Source of the DNA: Aphrophora alni
Taxonomy: Eukaryota > Arthropoda > Insecta > Hemiptera > Aphrophoridae
Length of the DNA: 64,000 bases
Direction: 5' to 3'
Assembly (NCBI GenBank): GCA_963513935.1
Contig: OY740765.1
Location: 145,021,618-145,085,617 of the forward strand
The notes under the pieces are model-generated. The model saw only the letters and a list, made by a program, of their open reading frames with translations, did not search any database and was not told the origin of the DNA. Shown here in pieces: positions 30,880-42,019 of this stretch (positions are counted from its first letter, which is position 1; each line of letters starts with the position of its first letter). Position numbers and translations under genes: made by a program.

Positions 30880-33800
30880 CTCGCTACGATGGCAAGATGG
30901 ACAAGTGTAAGGATTGCAAGACAGTAGGCATGTCCACCAAGGATATTCTGAAAGCAATCAAGATGGTGATAGTTCTATCAAACTTTCTAGAGAAAACTCT
31001 GATTGAAGAACAATCGGATGCGATTCAGGAAATTATTGTAGTATAGGTACTATCCTATAAGATACAGCACTCAAATCCACAACTCCTACCTGGAGAAAGG
31101 AGCTCTCCTTATTACAAGCGTGGATGAGACAGCCAAGAAGTGGCTGGTAGACAAGTTCCCTAAGCTTAGTAATGAAGAGGGATTAGTACTGAAGGTCGAT
31201 CTAACCAGGGTGGTGCTCAGAACAATGAAGTTGTTGATCTAGGTACCTAAACTTCTAGAGAAACTCCTACCAGAACAAGTTCTGAAGATGATGAAAACCC
31301 AAAATAAAGGGCTAAAGATACAGAACTGAAGAGTGGTCAATAGGAAGTTGGAGGACCGTGGTTAGACATCCGTGGAGGACATCTAGACCTCCAAAGCGGA
31401 CTTCAAAGTAATCTGTAATCCAGGGAAGGATGAGGGTAGTTCAAGCAAACCACAGTAAGGTGCCAATCGCTGTTATACGGAGGCTGCTTGAGCAGGAACA
31501 AGTCCATGTCGCCCTATTACAGGAACCATGGGTGACTGATGGCATAATTGTAAGGCAATCGATCAGTGGAGGTAAGTTAGTATATGATAAATCTATTAAT
31601 AAACCTAGAACCTGTATAGTAGTTAGGAGTAACTTTGAGATACTTGTGATAGCTTCTACATGCTACAGACATACATGGTGAGTTTTAAGTCCCTTTCTCC
31701 CGCTACATTTTTAAAATGGTTTAAGTTAGAAAACTGAAACTCTGCATAACCATATTGAACCTAAATACCTTGGTTTTGATGCACTCACCGATTGTCCAAC
31801 TCTAATGGGGGACGGTTCACAAGAAATCAGAAGAAAATCTTAAATGAGAGCACTAGTCGATAGGTACATCAAATTAAAGGTCTTTGTTAGTTGAGCACAG
31901 TGCCCAAACTGGATCTCAAAAGGTTCAAACTATTGAAAATGGGGGGGGGGGGGGTTAAAAGTTTACAAAAGAGTACATGCTAAAACAGTTTACCTATTTT
32001 TTTTCCTATAAGCTGTTTGTTAGACACATGAAAGAACTATTGTTTGTGGTGTTAATGACTCATCCTTTTTTAATTTCAAATGCACCATCTTTTTTAGCGC
32101 AAAAAGCAGTGTTAAACAACATACCTATTCACCATCTTCTTATTTAAATCTTTTAGATGACTGTTAATGCTGTAAGTAAATGGTATGTGTCAGATGAGCC
32201 ATGTATGTCGAATCACAGAACTCAAAGTAGATAATAGATTAGTCAACACTTTTCAAAATCTATGGAACGCCAATAGGGATGTACGAGGAATTAACCTTCA
32301 AGTGTTTGGTAGATCGATCAGTAACTCACACGAATTAGAGCTTGCAGCGAGTAGGTTGACTAATATTGTTGTGGAGTCTTTACATGAAAATTTTCCTCTC
32401 TTATACAGAGAGTGAATAAGGTTCAAACCAAGTGGTGAGTTCGATCACTTTCTGACCAAAGGAGACAGGTCAGGTGGCTGTTTAATATAGCTATATGTTA
32501 CAGTAGATGGGAGGCTTATAAATGGCCCCTCACAGAGTAGGTTAAAACTAAAACATTATAAAGCAAGACATGAATCTTGGAGAAAGTTCTGTGGAAATTA
32601 GATTGCACTGCCCACAGAGCACTACTTCATAAGATCCTTGTCTCTGATCCCCTAAATCCAATGGTAAGTATCAGGTGATAAGTTTACAGAAACTGGGAAG
32701 GAAACCGTTGAAGTCCTACTCAGGGGACAATTTCCTGACTCGGTTATAAAGAGAATGGATGGGGAATGAGGACCAGACATTTCCAACAAGGGAGAACCGG
32801 CGTGTCACAAACCAAATAGTAAATAGTAACAAAATTAAGTAGGCTATTTATTCATTCTTTCACCCATTCAAATGACTGGGCCCAGATGGGATTTTTTCAG
32901 TTCTACTGCAAAAAGGGAACACATACAATAACCCCATTTTGTGCATACTGCAGACTATTCTGGGTCAATCTAGTCATCAGGTATGTACCTCAAGTGTGTT
33001 CACACCTTGGCCAGGATGCAGCTCTTATGCTGAGGTCAAGGCTTACAGACCGACCAGTTTAACTTCTTTTATTCTGAAGACACTGGAGAAACTGGTAGAG
33101 AAACATAAATGCAGGGCCCTGATTCCTTTCATATAAGTAAACATGTGTACCAGTCAGGTAGTGACAGTGCACTTTAAAAGTATATTACAAAGACAGGAAG
33201 AGGCTCTCACAAACTGTAAATATGCCCTCAGTGTCTTTTTTGACAATGCCTCCCATGATTCAATGGTCCAAATCATATCATGGGATTAATACAACCATAT
33301 GGGTGGGGGACATGTTAAACAAGAAAACAGTTGTAGCTAAATTACTGAGAGAGGAGCTGGAAGCTGAGGTCACCAGAGGTTGTCCACAGGGTGGAGTTCT
33401 CTCTTCCCTCTCAAGTGCCTGGTGGTTGACATACTTCTGAACCTTCTCTCATTAGGGTTACTACACTCAAGGAAAATCGAGTTCTAGGAAATACAGGAAA
33501 CCTGGTGTGGTACACTGATGGTTTTAAAACTACAGAAGATACTAGTGTTGAGGTATATGGGATGGGACTGGAGTTAAAACATTTGTTTCCCTTGGTGCAG
33601 TATGCCATAGTTTATCAAGCCAAGATCATGGCCATGAATAACTAAATACAGGAGAATTTGAATCAGGACTTTAAGAAAACCCATACTCACATTTGTATAG
33701 ATAGTCTGGTACTTTACTGCTGAGAAAACTTTAATTCTTTATCTCAGGAAAATCGGGTAACTTTTCACGGGTTGCCGAGGCATGTGGGAGTTGTGGGTAA

Positions 33801-34195
33801 TGAGAAGTCAGACAATCTAGCTACATGGGGCTCTGCATCAGAGTTTGTGGGACATGAGCCATAAGAAAGAATACTTATGTGTCTGGCCATGATGGCCATA
33901 AACAGTTGATTTCATACAAAACATAACCAAAGATGAGGAAGCATTATGGGCTACTCCCATAGTAAATCATTACTTAAGGACATTCCTTCAGGTAGTCCTG
34001 AAAGGAAAATAATGACCCGAGGTAGGGCATAGCTCAGACACATGACGAGACTTTATTACGGGACACAATGGTCTGAGAGTGCACTTGCATAGGATATGAG
34101 CTTATCATGGTAAAACTGAGTGTAGACTGTGTGGGAAAGGTGAGGAGAGCGCAGACCACATAATTTTCAATTGTGAGGCACTGATAAATAAATAA
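30880..34195 (+). pseudogene. R1/I-like non-LTR retrotransposon with RNase H, heavily decayed
   Basis: Plus-strand fragments follow the order of a two-ORF non-LTR element. ORF1-like: KSADILKAIK-type text and GAPYLLL-like frames around 30930-31330, weakly supported. Endonuclease: VVQANHSKVPIAVIRRLLEQ and VALLQEPWVTDGI (31433-31545). Reverse transcriptase: KAYRPTSLTSFILKTLEKL (about 33030-33090) and TRGCPQGGVLSSL (about 33372-33410). RNase H: NLVWYTDGFKTTED (about 33495-33540). Then HVGVVGNEKSDNLATWGS (33785-33835) and a C-terminal CCHC finger CRLCGKGEESADHIIFNC (about 34120-34173). RNase H plus a terminal CCHC suggests the R1/LOA/I/Jockey group. About 500 bp at 31690-32190, including a long G-run at 31940, do not fit and are probably a later insertion. 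It is non-functional. Confidence 0.8.
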
Positions 34196-35012
34196 GAGGT
34201 AAAATTTTTTTCTATTCCAAATTCCTGGGATACCATTTTCTTTAAAATATCGTTGTAGGCTATACATTATAAAAAAACAAAGACAATGCGCTAGATTTAC
34301 CAATTACGATTTGTTGATTTTAAAATAAATTTTACAGTAAAAATTAAACTTAATAAAAATTTAATCAAAAATTAAAAAATATGAGTAGCGGACTCTCTTA
34401 GTTTTTGAATTATCTTGAAAACGAGATATAATTCATAATTTTAGTACAAAACGTGTAAGAGATATGTAGGAAACTTTTTAACATTGTTCTATGGGATTAA
34501 AAATCCAATATGAACTGCACCTTTACTGCCCCTTAAACAAAATGCCGCAAATTTTCCACTTTAGAGGCCACAATTTTGTTGAATCTTCACAAAATTTGTT
34601 AAACTTACCGATTTCTACAATGACTTAGACGTGCTTAGAATAAATAAAATTGGAAAAGTGGGTACTCCTCTTTTAACCAGTTAATTGAACAAGTATAAAA
34701 TGTTTCATTTTGATTTTAAATTATGGCAAATGAGGTTAACTTAATTCCCAAGATAACCAATTCCTTACTATAAAACTCGGACAAAGCTAGGTTTTGTGTA
34801 TCAAGTAAAACATTTAAAAAAAACACACAAAAATTCATAGTTTTACCTTAAACCTCTTCCCCCTCAATATAAATTTGAAAATTTTGATTTAATTCATTAA
34901 GTAAAATAATGGTGTGTAATAAACGAATAATTATAGTTGATTCTGAATGATTAAAATATACGGTAAATATAATTAAATAATTTTTATAAATCTTTCAAAA
35001 TATCATTTTTAA

Positions 35013-35084
<72 letters not shown>

Positions 35085-35449
35085 TCATATTGATTTATTA
35101 TTATTTTATCCAAATAATAAAACGTTGCACACAGATTTTTACTATAATCAGTTGTAGTTCACATAAGTCCAGCTGATCTACAAGCATTTATTGAAAAATT
35201 GTATGAATATAATTATTATTTTCAGTTCATAACCTTACTAACTATTAATTATAAGATTCTTATAAATGTTTACCATTAAAAATTGTATAAGTTATTTCGA
35301 CTTAAAAATACCTTGCATATCTACATGAATTATAAGTTGTACATATGAAACCACCTCGGTTACCATGAGTGTATTCATAGTTGTAAATCAATGGGTTAAG
35401 TAAAATTTAATTATGCAATATCATGCAATTTATTAAAAATTACTTTAAT
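34196..35449. other. AT-rich sequence, no gene seen
   Basis: Non-coding apart from the microsatellite at 35012-35082. Frames near 34034-34303 lie antisense to the retrotransposon tail and are spurious. Confidence 0.4.
35012..35082. repeat. (CA)n(TA)n compound microsatellite
   Basis: About 9 CA units run into about 25 TA units without interruption. Confidence 0.95.
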
Positions 35450-36138
35450 TTTTTTACTGATTTTGACCACCCAGAGTTACTATCTGAATTTTGAAATACA
35501 AAAACTTACTTTTAATTATTCCTTTCTATGTAATATGAATTAGAAGTGAGCTAAATGATAAAAAATGTATTTATATTTTTTATTTATATATTATTCTGCT
35601 ATTCCTAGTTTTGATTATAACTACTTCATTTGGCGAGTTGAAAAGGATCTCCATTTTGAAAACCTTATTTCAAGTTTCGATAGTGGGGTTAGTTACAAAC
35701 ACTTCACCTGGAGAAGTTGTTACGATAAAGAAAGGATTTTCAGAAAATGTGCTTTACGTTAAATGTTAGCAGAAACATATTAGCCTAAATTATAAAAGAT
35801 TATGAAAATTTGTTCATAATTATAAAATCATCTTTACTACTTAATAAAGATATTAAATTGGTAGTAAAATTTATTCATATGGTTCACTCACCAAGGACAT
35901 TGAGTTCCAAACTCTCTTGATCCTTTCCAGAAGCATTTACTGCAAGCAATGTGTATCGCCCTGAATCTCTTCTGGTTGTATTAACAATAGTAAAGTTTGT
36001 CTGGTAATCAAAATTCTCTATCTTGTCCCTCCATGTCCATGACAACTCTGGAGGTGGTTCACCAGACACGTCGATAGTCCATTTGTGTGTTCTTCCAGCT
36101 TTGATGGTAATACTCTTCACGGTCAATACTTGGCTTCT
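35450..36138 (-). repeat. Segmental duplication containing a projectin-type Ig exon, copy 1
   Basis: Matches 40979-41672 at about 97% identity over roughly 690 bp, covering the 3' intron flank and the whole Ig exon. The similarity ends at the exon's upstream edge, but the next 20 bp of similarity reappears at 36540 (TAAATGTGATTTCTCTTAA). Confidence 0.88.
35892..36138 (-). CDS. bt: Immunoglobulin-domain exon of a projectin/twitchin-type giant muscle protein
   Basis: The minus-strand exon is framed by TTTAATATTGCAG before 36138 and a donor G|GTGAGTGA after 35892, 247 nt, no stop. It encodes VKSITIKAGRTHKWTIDVSG, then EPPPELSWTWRDK, then YTLLAVNASGKDQESLELNV: an I-set Ig domain with the core Trp and the DSGRYTL signature. 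In projectin/twitchin these domains line the thick filament, alternating with fibronectin III domains. It ends in phase 1 (VL then G), the phase of the other exons here. Both splice sites look usable, so this copy may be intact, but no matching downstream exon is visible in the window. It could also be another member of the titin-like family. Confidence 0.8.
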
Positions 36139-36563
36139 CTGCAATATTAAATTTAGATAATTCAATACAGTGACCTTATGTCAGGCCTGCCTCCTGAATA
36201 AATTTGAGAAAATTTTTTTATGTGATTTCTTTCTTGGATCTAATTTACACATTGAAGGGGAAAAAAAGGGGGGGGGAAATAAATAAAAATACTAAGCACA
36301 TTCATGTTTGACTGAAGTCAGGTTATCTGGAGAGTACAATTACAATGACTAAATAAGAGGGTTCGTTGGTCATTAATTGATACCTACCATATTCAAGTGC
36401 ATCTTAGGAAGACCAAGACCTTGTAAGATTAAACATGGGTGAGAGGGTGATGATGAAGTCAAGAAGCTCTTTGGTACTTATGCTCTGGGAGATCATCATA
36501 GTCTGTATGACATATGACTAGGTATTCAATATTAGTAAAGAAATTAAATGTGATTTCTCTTAA

Positions 36564-37560
36564 CCCTTTAACGTCCACCGGGACTTATAAGTCCCTTTCA
36601 GTAAAACTCTATTTATTTTACAATGGGAAGGAAACATCACCTCATTGAACATTTTGATTGAAAAGTCCAATGTTTGTGGGAATTTAAGTGTTGATTTCTC
36701 ATGCATTTGGCATCACTGATGTCCCCACCAGATGTTTTGTTGTCATTGTATCTGAATGATTGGCACATGTGTTGTTGCTTGTTTTTACCTGAAGATATTA
36801 TACTCTAATACAGGTAAGTGCATATTTCAGTTGTCTTTCTTATCCTACTATATTTATAACATGAATTTATGGTTCTGTATTGTTATTTTTGTCATTTAGT
36901 CCCATTGGGCACACAGGACAATAACTTTATGGCAATCTTTTTTTGAATCCTCACATTAGGCCTATTTAGTATTCATATCTTGTAGGGCTGTAAACATAAT
37001 TTTTAACAAGATGTGTTTTTTTCCAGTGAAAATGAGCTATTTTCATATCACTGACCATGAAATTGAAGAATATTTAAATGTAGAGATCAAAGATATTACT
37101 GACGATCCTGGTCTAACAGACATCGAAAGCGTGGGCGATGAGCCTAATTTCAATAATAACTTTGATAACATATTTCAAAGAGGAATATCAGGTAAGCCTA
37201 TATGTATCTACATATATATAAGTAGGCCTACATGGTTACCAGTAAAATAATCTATAACAGCTTACACCTGCCATTATAATATTTTTATGACAATACATTG
37301 CTTACGTATAGCGATATTTTTCATTTTCTTACAGAGAGTTTAAATTTTAATGGTAGCCTGCTAATATTAGTGATCTGTTTAAGTGGATGGCAATGATCTA
37401 CCTTCAACATCTATGAATGAAAATGATTCAAAACTTGAGTTGATAAATGATGAGCAAACCTCAAAATTAATTGATGATAATGATCAGCCTTGTCAAACAA
37501 TAACTATTGGCAATGACTACATAAATACTATAAGACACGACATGGCCATGTTAAATATTC
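36564..37560 (+). mobile_element. 3'-truncated piggyBac-like element with transposase 5' exons
   Basis: A TTAA at 36560-36563 is followed by CCCTTTAACGTCCACCGGGA, a typical piggyBac-like terminus. Downstream, frames with an acidic, low-complexity N-terminus typical of piggyBac transposases are found: MSYFHITDHEIEEYLNVEI (about 37032-37090) to FQRGISG followed by a GTAAGC donor (about 37190), then MDGNDLPSTSMNENDSKLEL after a likely acceptor near 37383, and TIGNDYINTIRHDMAM (to about 37550). The catalytic domain and right terminus are missing; sequence changes at about 37560. The empty target TTAA is preserved in the duplicate at 41694-41704. Confidence 0.7.
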
Positions 37561-38224
37561 TACGCTTATTCTTGAGTTGTCCAATACCCGCTAGGGTGTG
37601 GAGCTGTCGCTCTGCTAGAGAATCTGAAGTTGATGTGACTGGCGCTAGGTGGCTCTACGGTCAAACAATGTTTCAGTTGCGTTGCGACGTTAATTAAATA
37701 AATAATAATATTTCTCTGCGCCCGGACTCGTCACTACTAACAGCACCAAAAACATCCGCTTTTGCTGAAAACATTTTCTAAATACTCATACTATCATGCA
37801 ATTCTAGTTAAAAGAACAAAAACGTTAAAATAATACTTTCCCCAAGACGATCGTAATTATGAGTAAAATATCCATGTGATCTTATACATTTTAAAAATCT
37901 TTTAAAAAAAATTGTTACGGAAACACTGGTCGTTTATAGTTTTAGAAATATTTTGAAATATATTGAAAATATTGTAATGAAATATTTTATAAACCTTTTC
38001 TCTCAACATTTTTCTAATATACGCCGGAAAATATTTTTTAAGAAGTTAAAAACATATTTGATTTTGGTTTATGGAAAAATGTTTTGCAATTCAGTTTAAT
38101 GTTTCGAAAATATTAATAAAATATTGTTTGGATACTGTTGAAAACGTTTATAAAAAATGTTTTAATAATATTTGTTACAATATTTTACAAAAGAGATTTG
38201 AAAACTTTGTTTACATACATAACA
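37561..38224. other. No gene seen
   Basis: A GC-richer 130-bp stretch (37575-37700, ending GACGTTAATTAAAT) then AT-rich sequence with many ATATTTT motifs. Nothing recognised. Confidence 0.35.
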
Positions 38225-38840
38225 ACATAAAATAACAACCTTAAGAAAAGCTTGATAAATTTATGGGGGGGGGGGAAGTAAAGACAATTTATAAAGTCAC
38301 CGTAGAATTAAAACATAGTAAAATTTTAAAATATATTCTTACATAAAAATATGACAAGAAATAACATCATAGGACTAAGAAAATTATTTAAATTGTAAAA
38401 ATCATAAATATTACAGATAAAATTCATTTGTAGTCAAAATAATAAAATAAAAACCTTAATAATAGCTTGGTAAATTTGTGAAAAAAAGTGAAACTAATAA
38501 CTAAATACAAATTTATAAAGTCAACATAGAACTAAAATATCGCAAAATTATAAAATATATTATTACATAAAAATATGACAAGAAATAACATCATAGAACT
38601 AAGGAAATGATTTAAATTGTAAAAATCATAAATATTATAGATAAAATTCATTTGTAGTCAAAATAATAAAATAAAAACCTTAATAATAGCTTGGTAAATT
38701 TGTGAAAAAAAGTGAGACTAATGACTAAATAAAAATTTATAAAGTCAACGTAAAACTAAAATAGAGCAAAATTTTAAAATATATTCTTACACAAAAATAT
38801 GACAAGAAATAACATCATAGGACTAAGGAAATGTTAAGCA
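38225..38840. repeat. Tandem repeat, ~3 units of ~225 bp
   Basis: AAATAAAAACCTTAATAATAGC recurs at about 38446 and 38670 (first unit CAACCTTAAGAAAAGC near 38230), each followed by TATGACAAGAAATAACATCAT. AT-rich, non-coding. Confidence 0.8.
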
Positions 38841-39589
38841 TAAATATTACATAAAATAAAACTAGTCTCGGAATACAATGTTCATATATAGGCAGATATC
38901 TATAACTTCAAATCAACATTTTTTAAATTTATAGTTTACAAACAACTTGAAACAGTAACAAATTTTACACATAAAACAGTTTTTTTGGAAATTTTCTAAA
39001 TTTTGGAGCTCTCAGATTCCATGGCCCCAACTATAGACAAGTCGCGACAAAAACATATTTTTGTCAGACAAAAACATATACAGAAAAGTCGCGGGAAAAA
39101 TAATTTTACAGATTTGTGTTCACAAGTGAATTACTAAAATTTTGTACATCTTGAAAATAATTATAAAAATTATTCTGCTATGTTATATAACTTTGTTAAT
39201 CAAAAAGTTTTGTAACGGTAAGACATATTTTTGTGTTCATGGCTTTCTTTCCCCAAAATATATTACTATACCATTTTTTTCAAGCTTATAATTCATAACG
39301 CTGCTTCTTTTTGTATGATGTGGTATATTTGAAATTAATTTTAGGGTAAGGATTTTTTTTTAATTTTTAGAAATAGGATTACGTTTTTAGCCGTTTTACA
39401 GTAAATTTATCAAAACTGTTTTTTCTGATAATTTTTTTTTTAAGTGAAATATATTTTTTATATTTCTATTTAGACTAAATTACTAAACTTTTAAATATCT
39501 TTTAAAAAATTATAAAAATGTTGTAGTATTTTTTATGTACCCATAAACATTGATAATTTTTGAGAAATTTAGATTTTTTCAGTTTTTAG
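38841..39589. other. AT-rich sequence, no gene seen
   Basis: Poly-T rich non-coding sequence; no element boundary recognised. Confidence 0.35.
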
Positions 39590-40000
39590 GGGTTTTGGGG
39601 GAGGCCATAAACCCCTAAAATATAAATATAAACTAACGTCTGGAATTGTGGTGAAATTGTCAATTAAATATTGGTTTTCAATTGAATAGATACAAAATTT
39701 CATCTGAATCTGAAGCTGGATATTTCTGACACACACAGACATACATAACCGTGAAACCAATTTTTTGTATTCAGAGAGTAAGAAAACGATTTTTTATTTT
39801 TTTAAAAAGGCATACTATACATACATGTAGAGGGATGCATCAAAACCATGTCTGTGCATTAAGGCCTATAAATACTAAATTATATGTGCAAATTAAAAAT
39901 TATCTTATCAAAATAAAAACATGTACAAGCTCAAGACTATAGAAATAATAATAAACCTCCAATCTACACAGCTTTGGGCGAAGCCGGGTAAAACAACTAG
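39590..40000 (+). mobile_element. Helitron-like non-autonomous element, 3' end
   Basis: The segment ends with a small hairpin (GCTT...AAGC within GCTTTGGGCGAAGCCGGG) about 10 bp before CTAG, followed by T. A hairpin plus terminal CTRR with insertion before T is the rule for Helitron 3' ends, and GGGCGAAGCCGGGTA is a common insect Helitron tail. The 5' boundary (TC) is uncertain. No Rep/helicase is encoded. Confidence 0.6.
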
Positions 40001-40978
40001 TTTAAATTATTACCTTTTAGAAAAAGCTCACTTCATTTAAAGAAAAAAGTAACAAGTCTTTTATAATACCTAATAAACTTCATTAACAGTTAATCTGAAA
40101 ACTGACATTTTAATAAACTTTATTAAAAAATTTATTTTAATTATCAATAATTCTTCTGACAATGAAGGTTAACTGCTGCAATTTTTCAATTAAAAATCTT
40201 AGAAAGATGATTAGTGAAACCGTGTCTTACCTTGATTGATCTGAAGATGGAAATGTGAAGAAGTGAAGATCATAACTGTTCTTATTATTTCTTTGGCAGT
40301 CCGCGTAATAACACTTATATATTCCAGGCATGTTTTTGTAATAGATTGACACTATTGACAGATACTGAATAAGTGAATACAGCTTGCGCGGGAAGGAAGC
40401 AATACGAGACGGGGTATTTTGCTGACGGAAGTAAGTGAGAAGGTTTGTGAGAGAGAGGTCAACAGTTGTACAGTCTCAACCAAGTGGGATGCGTACAGTC
40501 AAGCACCTGCTGCTAGCGCTTTCTGATAGCTGTGTGTCAAACTTGTGACGAACAGCACCCGTAAAGCGTAGACTATTTCCCTATCCTATGTCGTGTCTTA
40601 TAGTATTTATGTAGTCATTGCTATTGGTAAAACTAAGAAAACCAAGAAAACAATAAATAACAAAACAAAAAAGAATGATAAATCGTCAAAAGGGAAAACG
40701 TCAAAGAAAAAAGGGAAAGAAGCTAAGCAAAGTGATGGCAAGAAAAAAAAAGAAGAAAGATGTGTCTGATAGAAAGTGGGGGAAAAAAATAGAGTTTGTT
40801 ACCATACTCCCACCATACACTGGAAACAACCAGGTAAGTTTCAAATATGTCAAAACTATAAAATTACAATGCTAACTGCTGTAGATTTGGAATGTAAATT
40901 ACATATTACTACAACCTATGCCATATATAGTAAACAGTTTATCATTCTTCGGTCCTGTTATACAACATTTGGTATAAT
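40001..40978. other. Intergenic or intronic sequence with one Lys-rich open stretch
   Basis: A GC-richer patch lies at 40385-40570. At 40620-40835 two overlapping plus-strand frames are extremely Lys-rich (for example KGKRQRKKGKKLSKVMARKK) and run into CAACCAG|GTAAGT, a good donor. This might be an exon of an unknown basic protein or simply an A-rich repeat; I cannot decide. Confidence 0.3.
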
Positions 40979-41428
40979 TGTTTTACTAATTTTGACCACC
41001 TAGAGTTACTATCTGAATTTTGAAACACAAAAACTTACATTTAATTATTCCTTTCTATGTAATATGAATTAGAAGTGAGCTAAATGATAAAAAAATGTAT
41101 TTATATTTTTTATTTATATATTATTCTGCTATTCCTAGTTTTGATTTAATAATTTAATAACTTCATTTGGCGAGTTGAAAAGGATCTCCATTTTGAAAAC
41201 TTTATTTCAAGTTTCGATAGTGGGGTTAGTTACAAACACTTCACCTGGAGAAGTTGTTACGATAAAGAAAGGATTTTCAGAAAATGTGCTTTACGTTAAA
41301 TGTTAGCAGAAACATATTAGCCTAAATTATAAAAGATTATGAAAATTTGTTCATAATTATAAAATCATCTTTACTACTTAATAAAGATATTAAATTGGTA
41401 GTAAAATTTATTCATATGGTTCACTCAC

Positions 41429-41672
41429 CAAGGACATTGAGTTCCAAACTCTCTTGATCCTTTCCAGAAGCATTTACTGCAAGCAATGTGTATCGCCCTG
41501 AATCTCTTCTGGTTGTATTAACAATAGTAAAGTTTGTCTGGTAATCAAAATTCTCTATCTTGTCCCTCCATGTCCATGACAACTCTGGAGGTGGTTCACC
41601 AGACACGTCGATAGTCCATTTGTGTGTTCTTCCAACTTTGATGGTAATACTCTTCACGGTCAATTCTTGGCT
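41429..41672 (-). pseudogene. bt: Duplicate projectin-type Ig exon without a usable acceptor
   Basis: Nearly the same as the exon at 35892-36138 (one clear change, Ala to Val, in TIKxGRTHKW), with the same donor G|GTGAGTGA. Upstream, the exon homology stops in CCAAGAATTGACC and is joined directly to intron sequence (CCATAAATAAG). The TTGCAG acceptor and about 400 bp of intron seen at the other copy are missing. Its position next to the fibronectin III exon at 41700-42019 fits the protein order Fn3 then Ig, so this may be the original locus after an intron deletion. It is unlikely to splice normally. Confidence 0.72.
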
Positions 41673-41699
41673 TATTTATGGAAATTAAATGTGATTTCT

Positions 41700-42019
41700 C
41701 TTAAGTAAAAACACATTATTTCGAAGCATTTTTGTGTTAGCATAAGTGATTATCTGTGGGTTCACTAGCTCCTGCTTTGTTATAAGCTCGTACACAGAAC
41801 TGATCAATCTGTTTTTCGTTAAGATTTTCAATTTTAACTTCAGGAGTAGAGTCCTCTGTCTTGGCCACCTCAACCCAGTCTAGTGAAATTTGTCTTTCAT
41901 TTCAACAGTGTAGTGAGCGATTGGTCTTCCTCCATCACTTTCTGTTTTAGGCCACTTCAATGACACGCTATTGTTGTCATAATCAATGATATTGGGTTTG
42001 CCTGGACGGCCTGGTTCAT
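41700..42019 (-). pseudogene. bt: Projectin/twitchin fibronectin III exon with frameshift and stop
   Basis: After the acceptor TTGTTATAG at 42020-42021, the minus strand reads (D)EPGRPGKPNIIDYDNNSV, SLKWPKTESDGGRPI and HYTVEMKDKF: a fibronectin III domain with the family's PGxPxxxD start. Near 41885 one base is missing from a T run, so the frame hits TAG. The shifted frame then continues LDWVEVAKTEDSTPEVKIEN and CVRAYNKAGASEPTDNHLC and meets a second stop (TAA, 41737-41739), where the family has a Lys codon. The split codon G|AT joins perfectly to the exon at 44579-44723. Two independent lesions indicate a pseudogene, or one real lesion plus a sequencing error. Confidence 0.8.

Noticed and set aside
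31930..31955. G-homopolymers (also near 16108, 19920, 36270, 38266, 46035, 55270 and the C-run at 57938) as functional G-quadruplex sites
   Set aside because: They recur in unrelated contexts and look like slippage or polymerase-prone runs; nothing links them to a gene.
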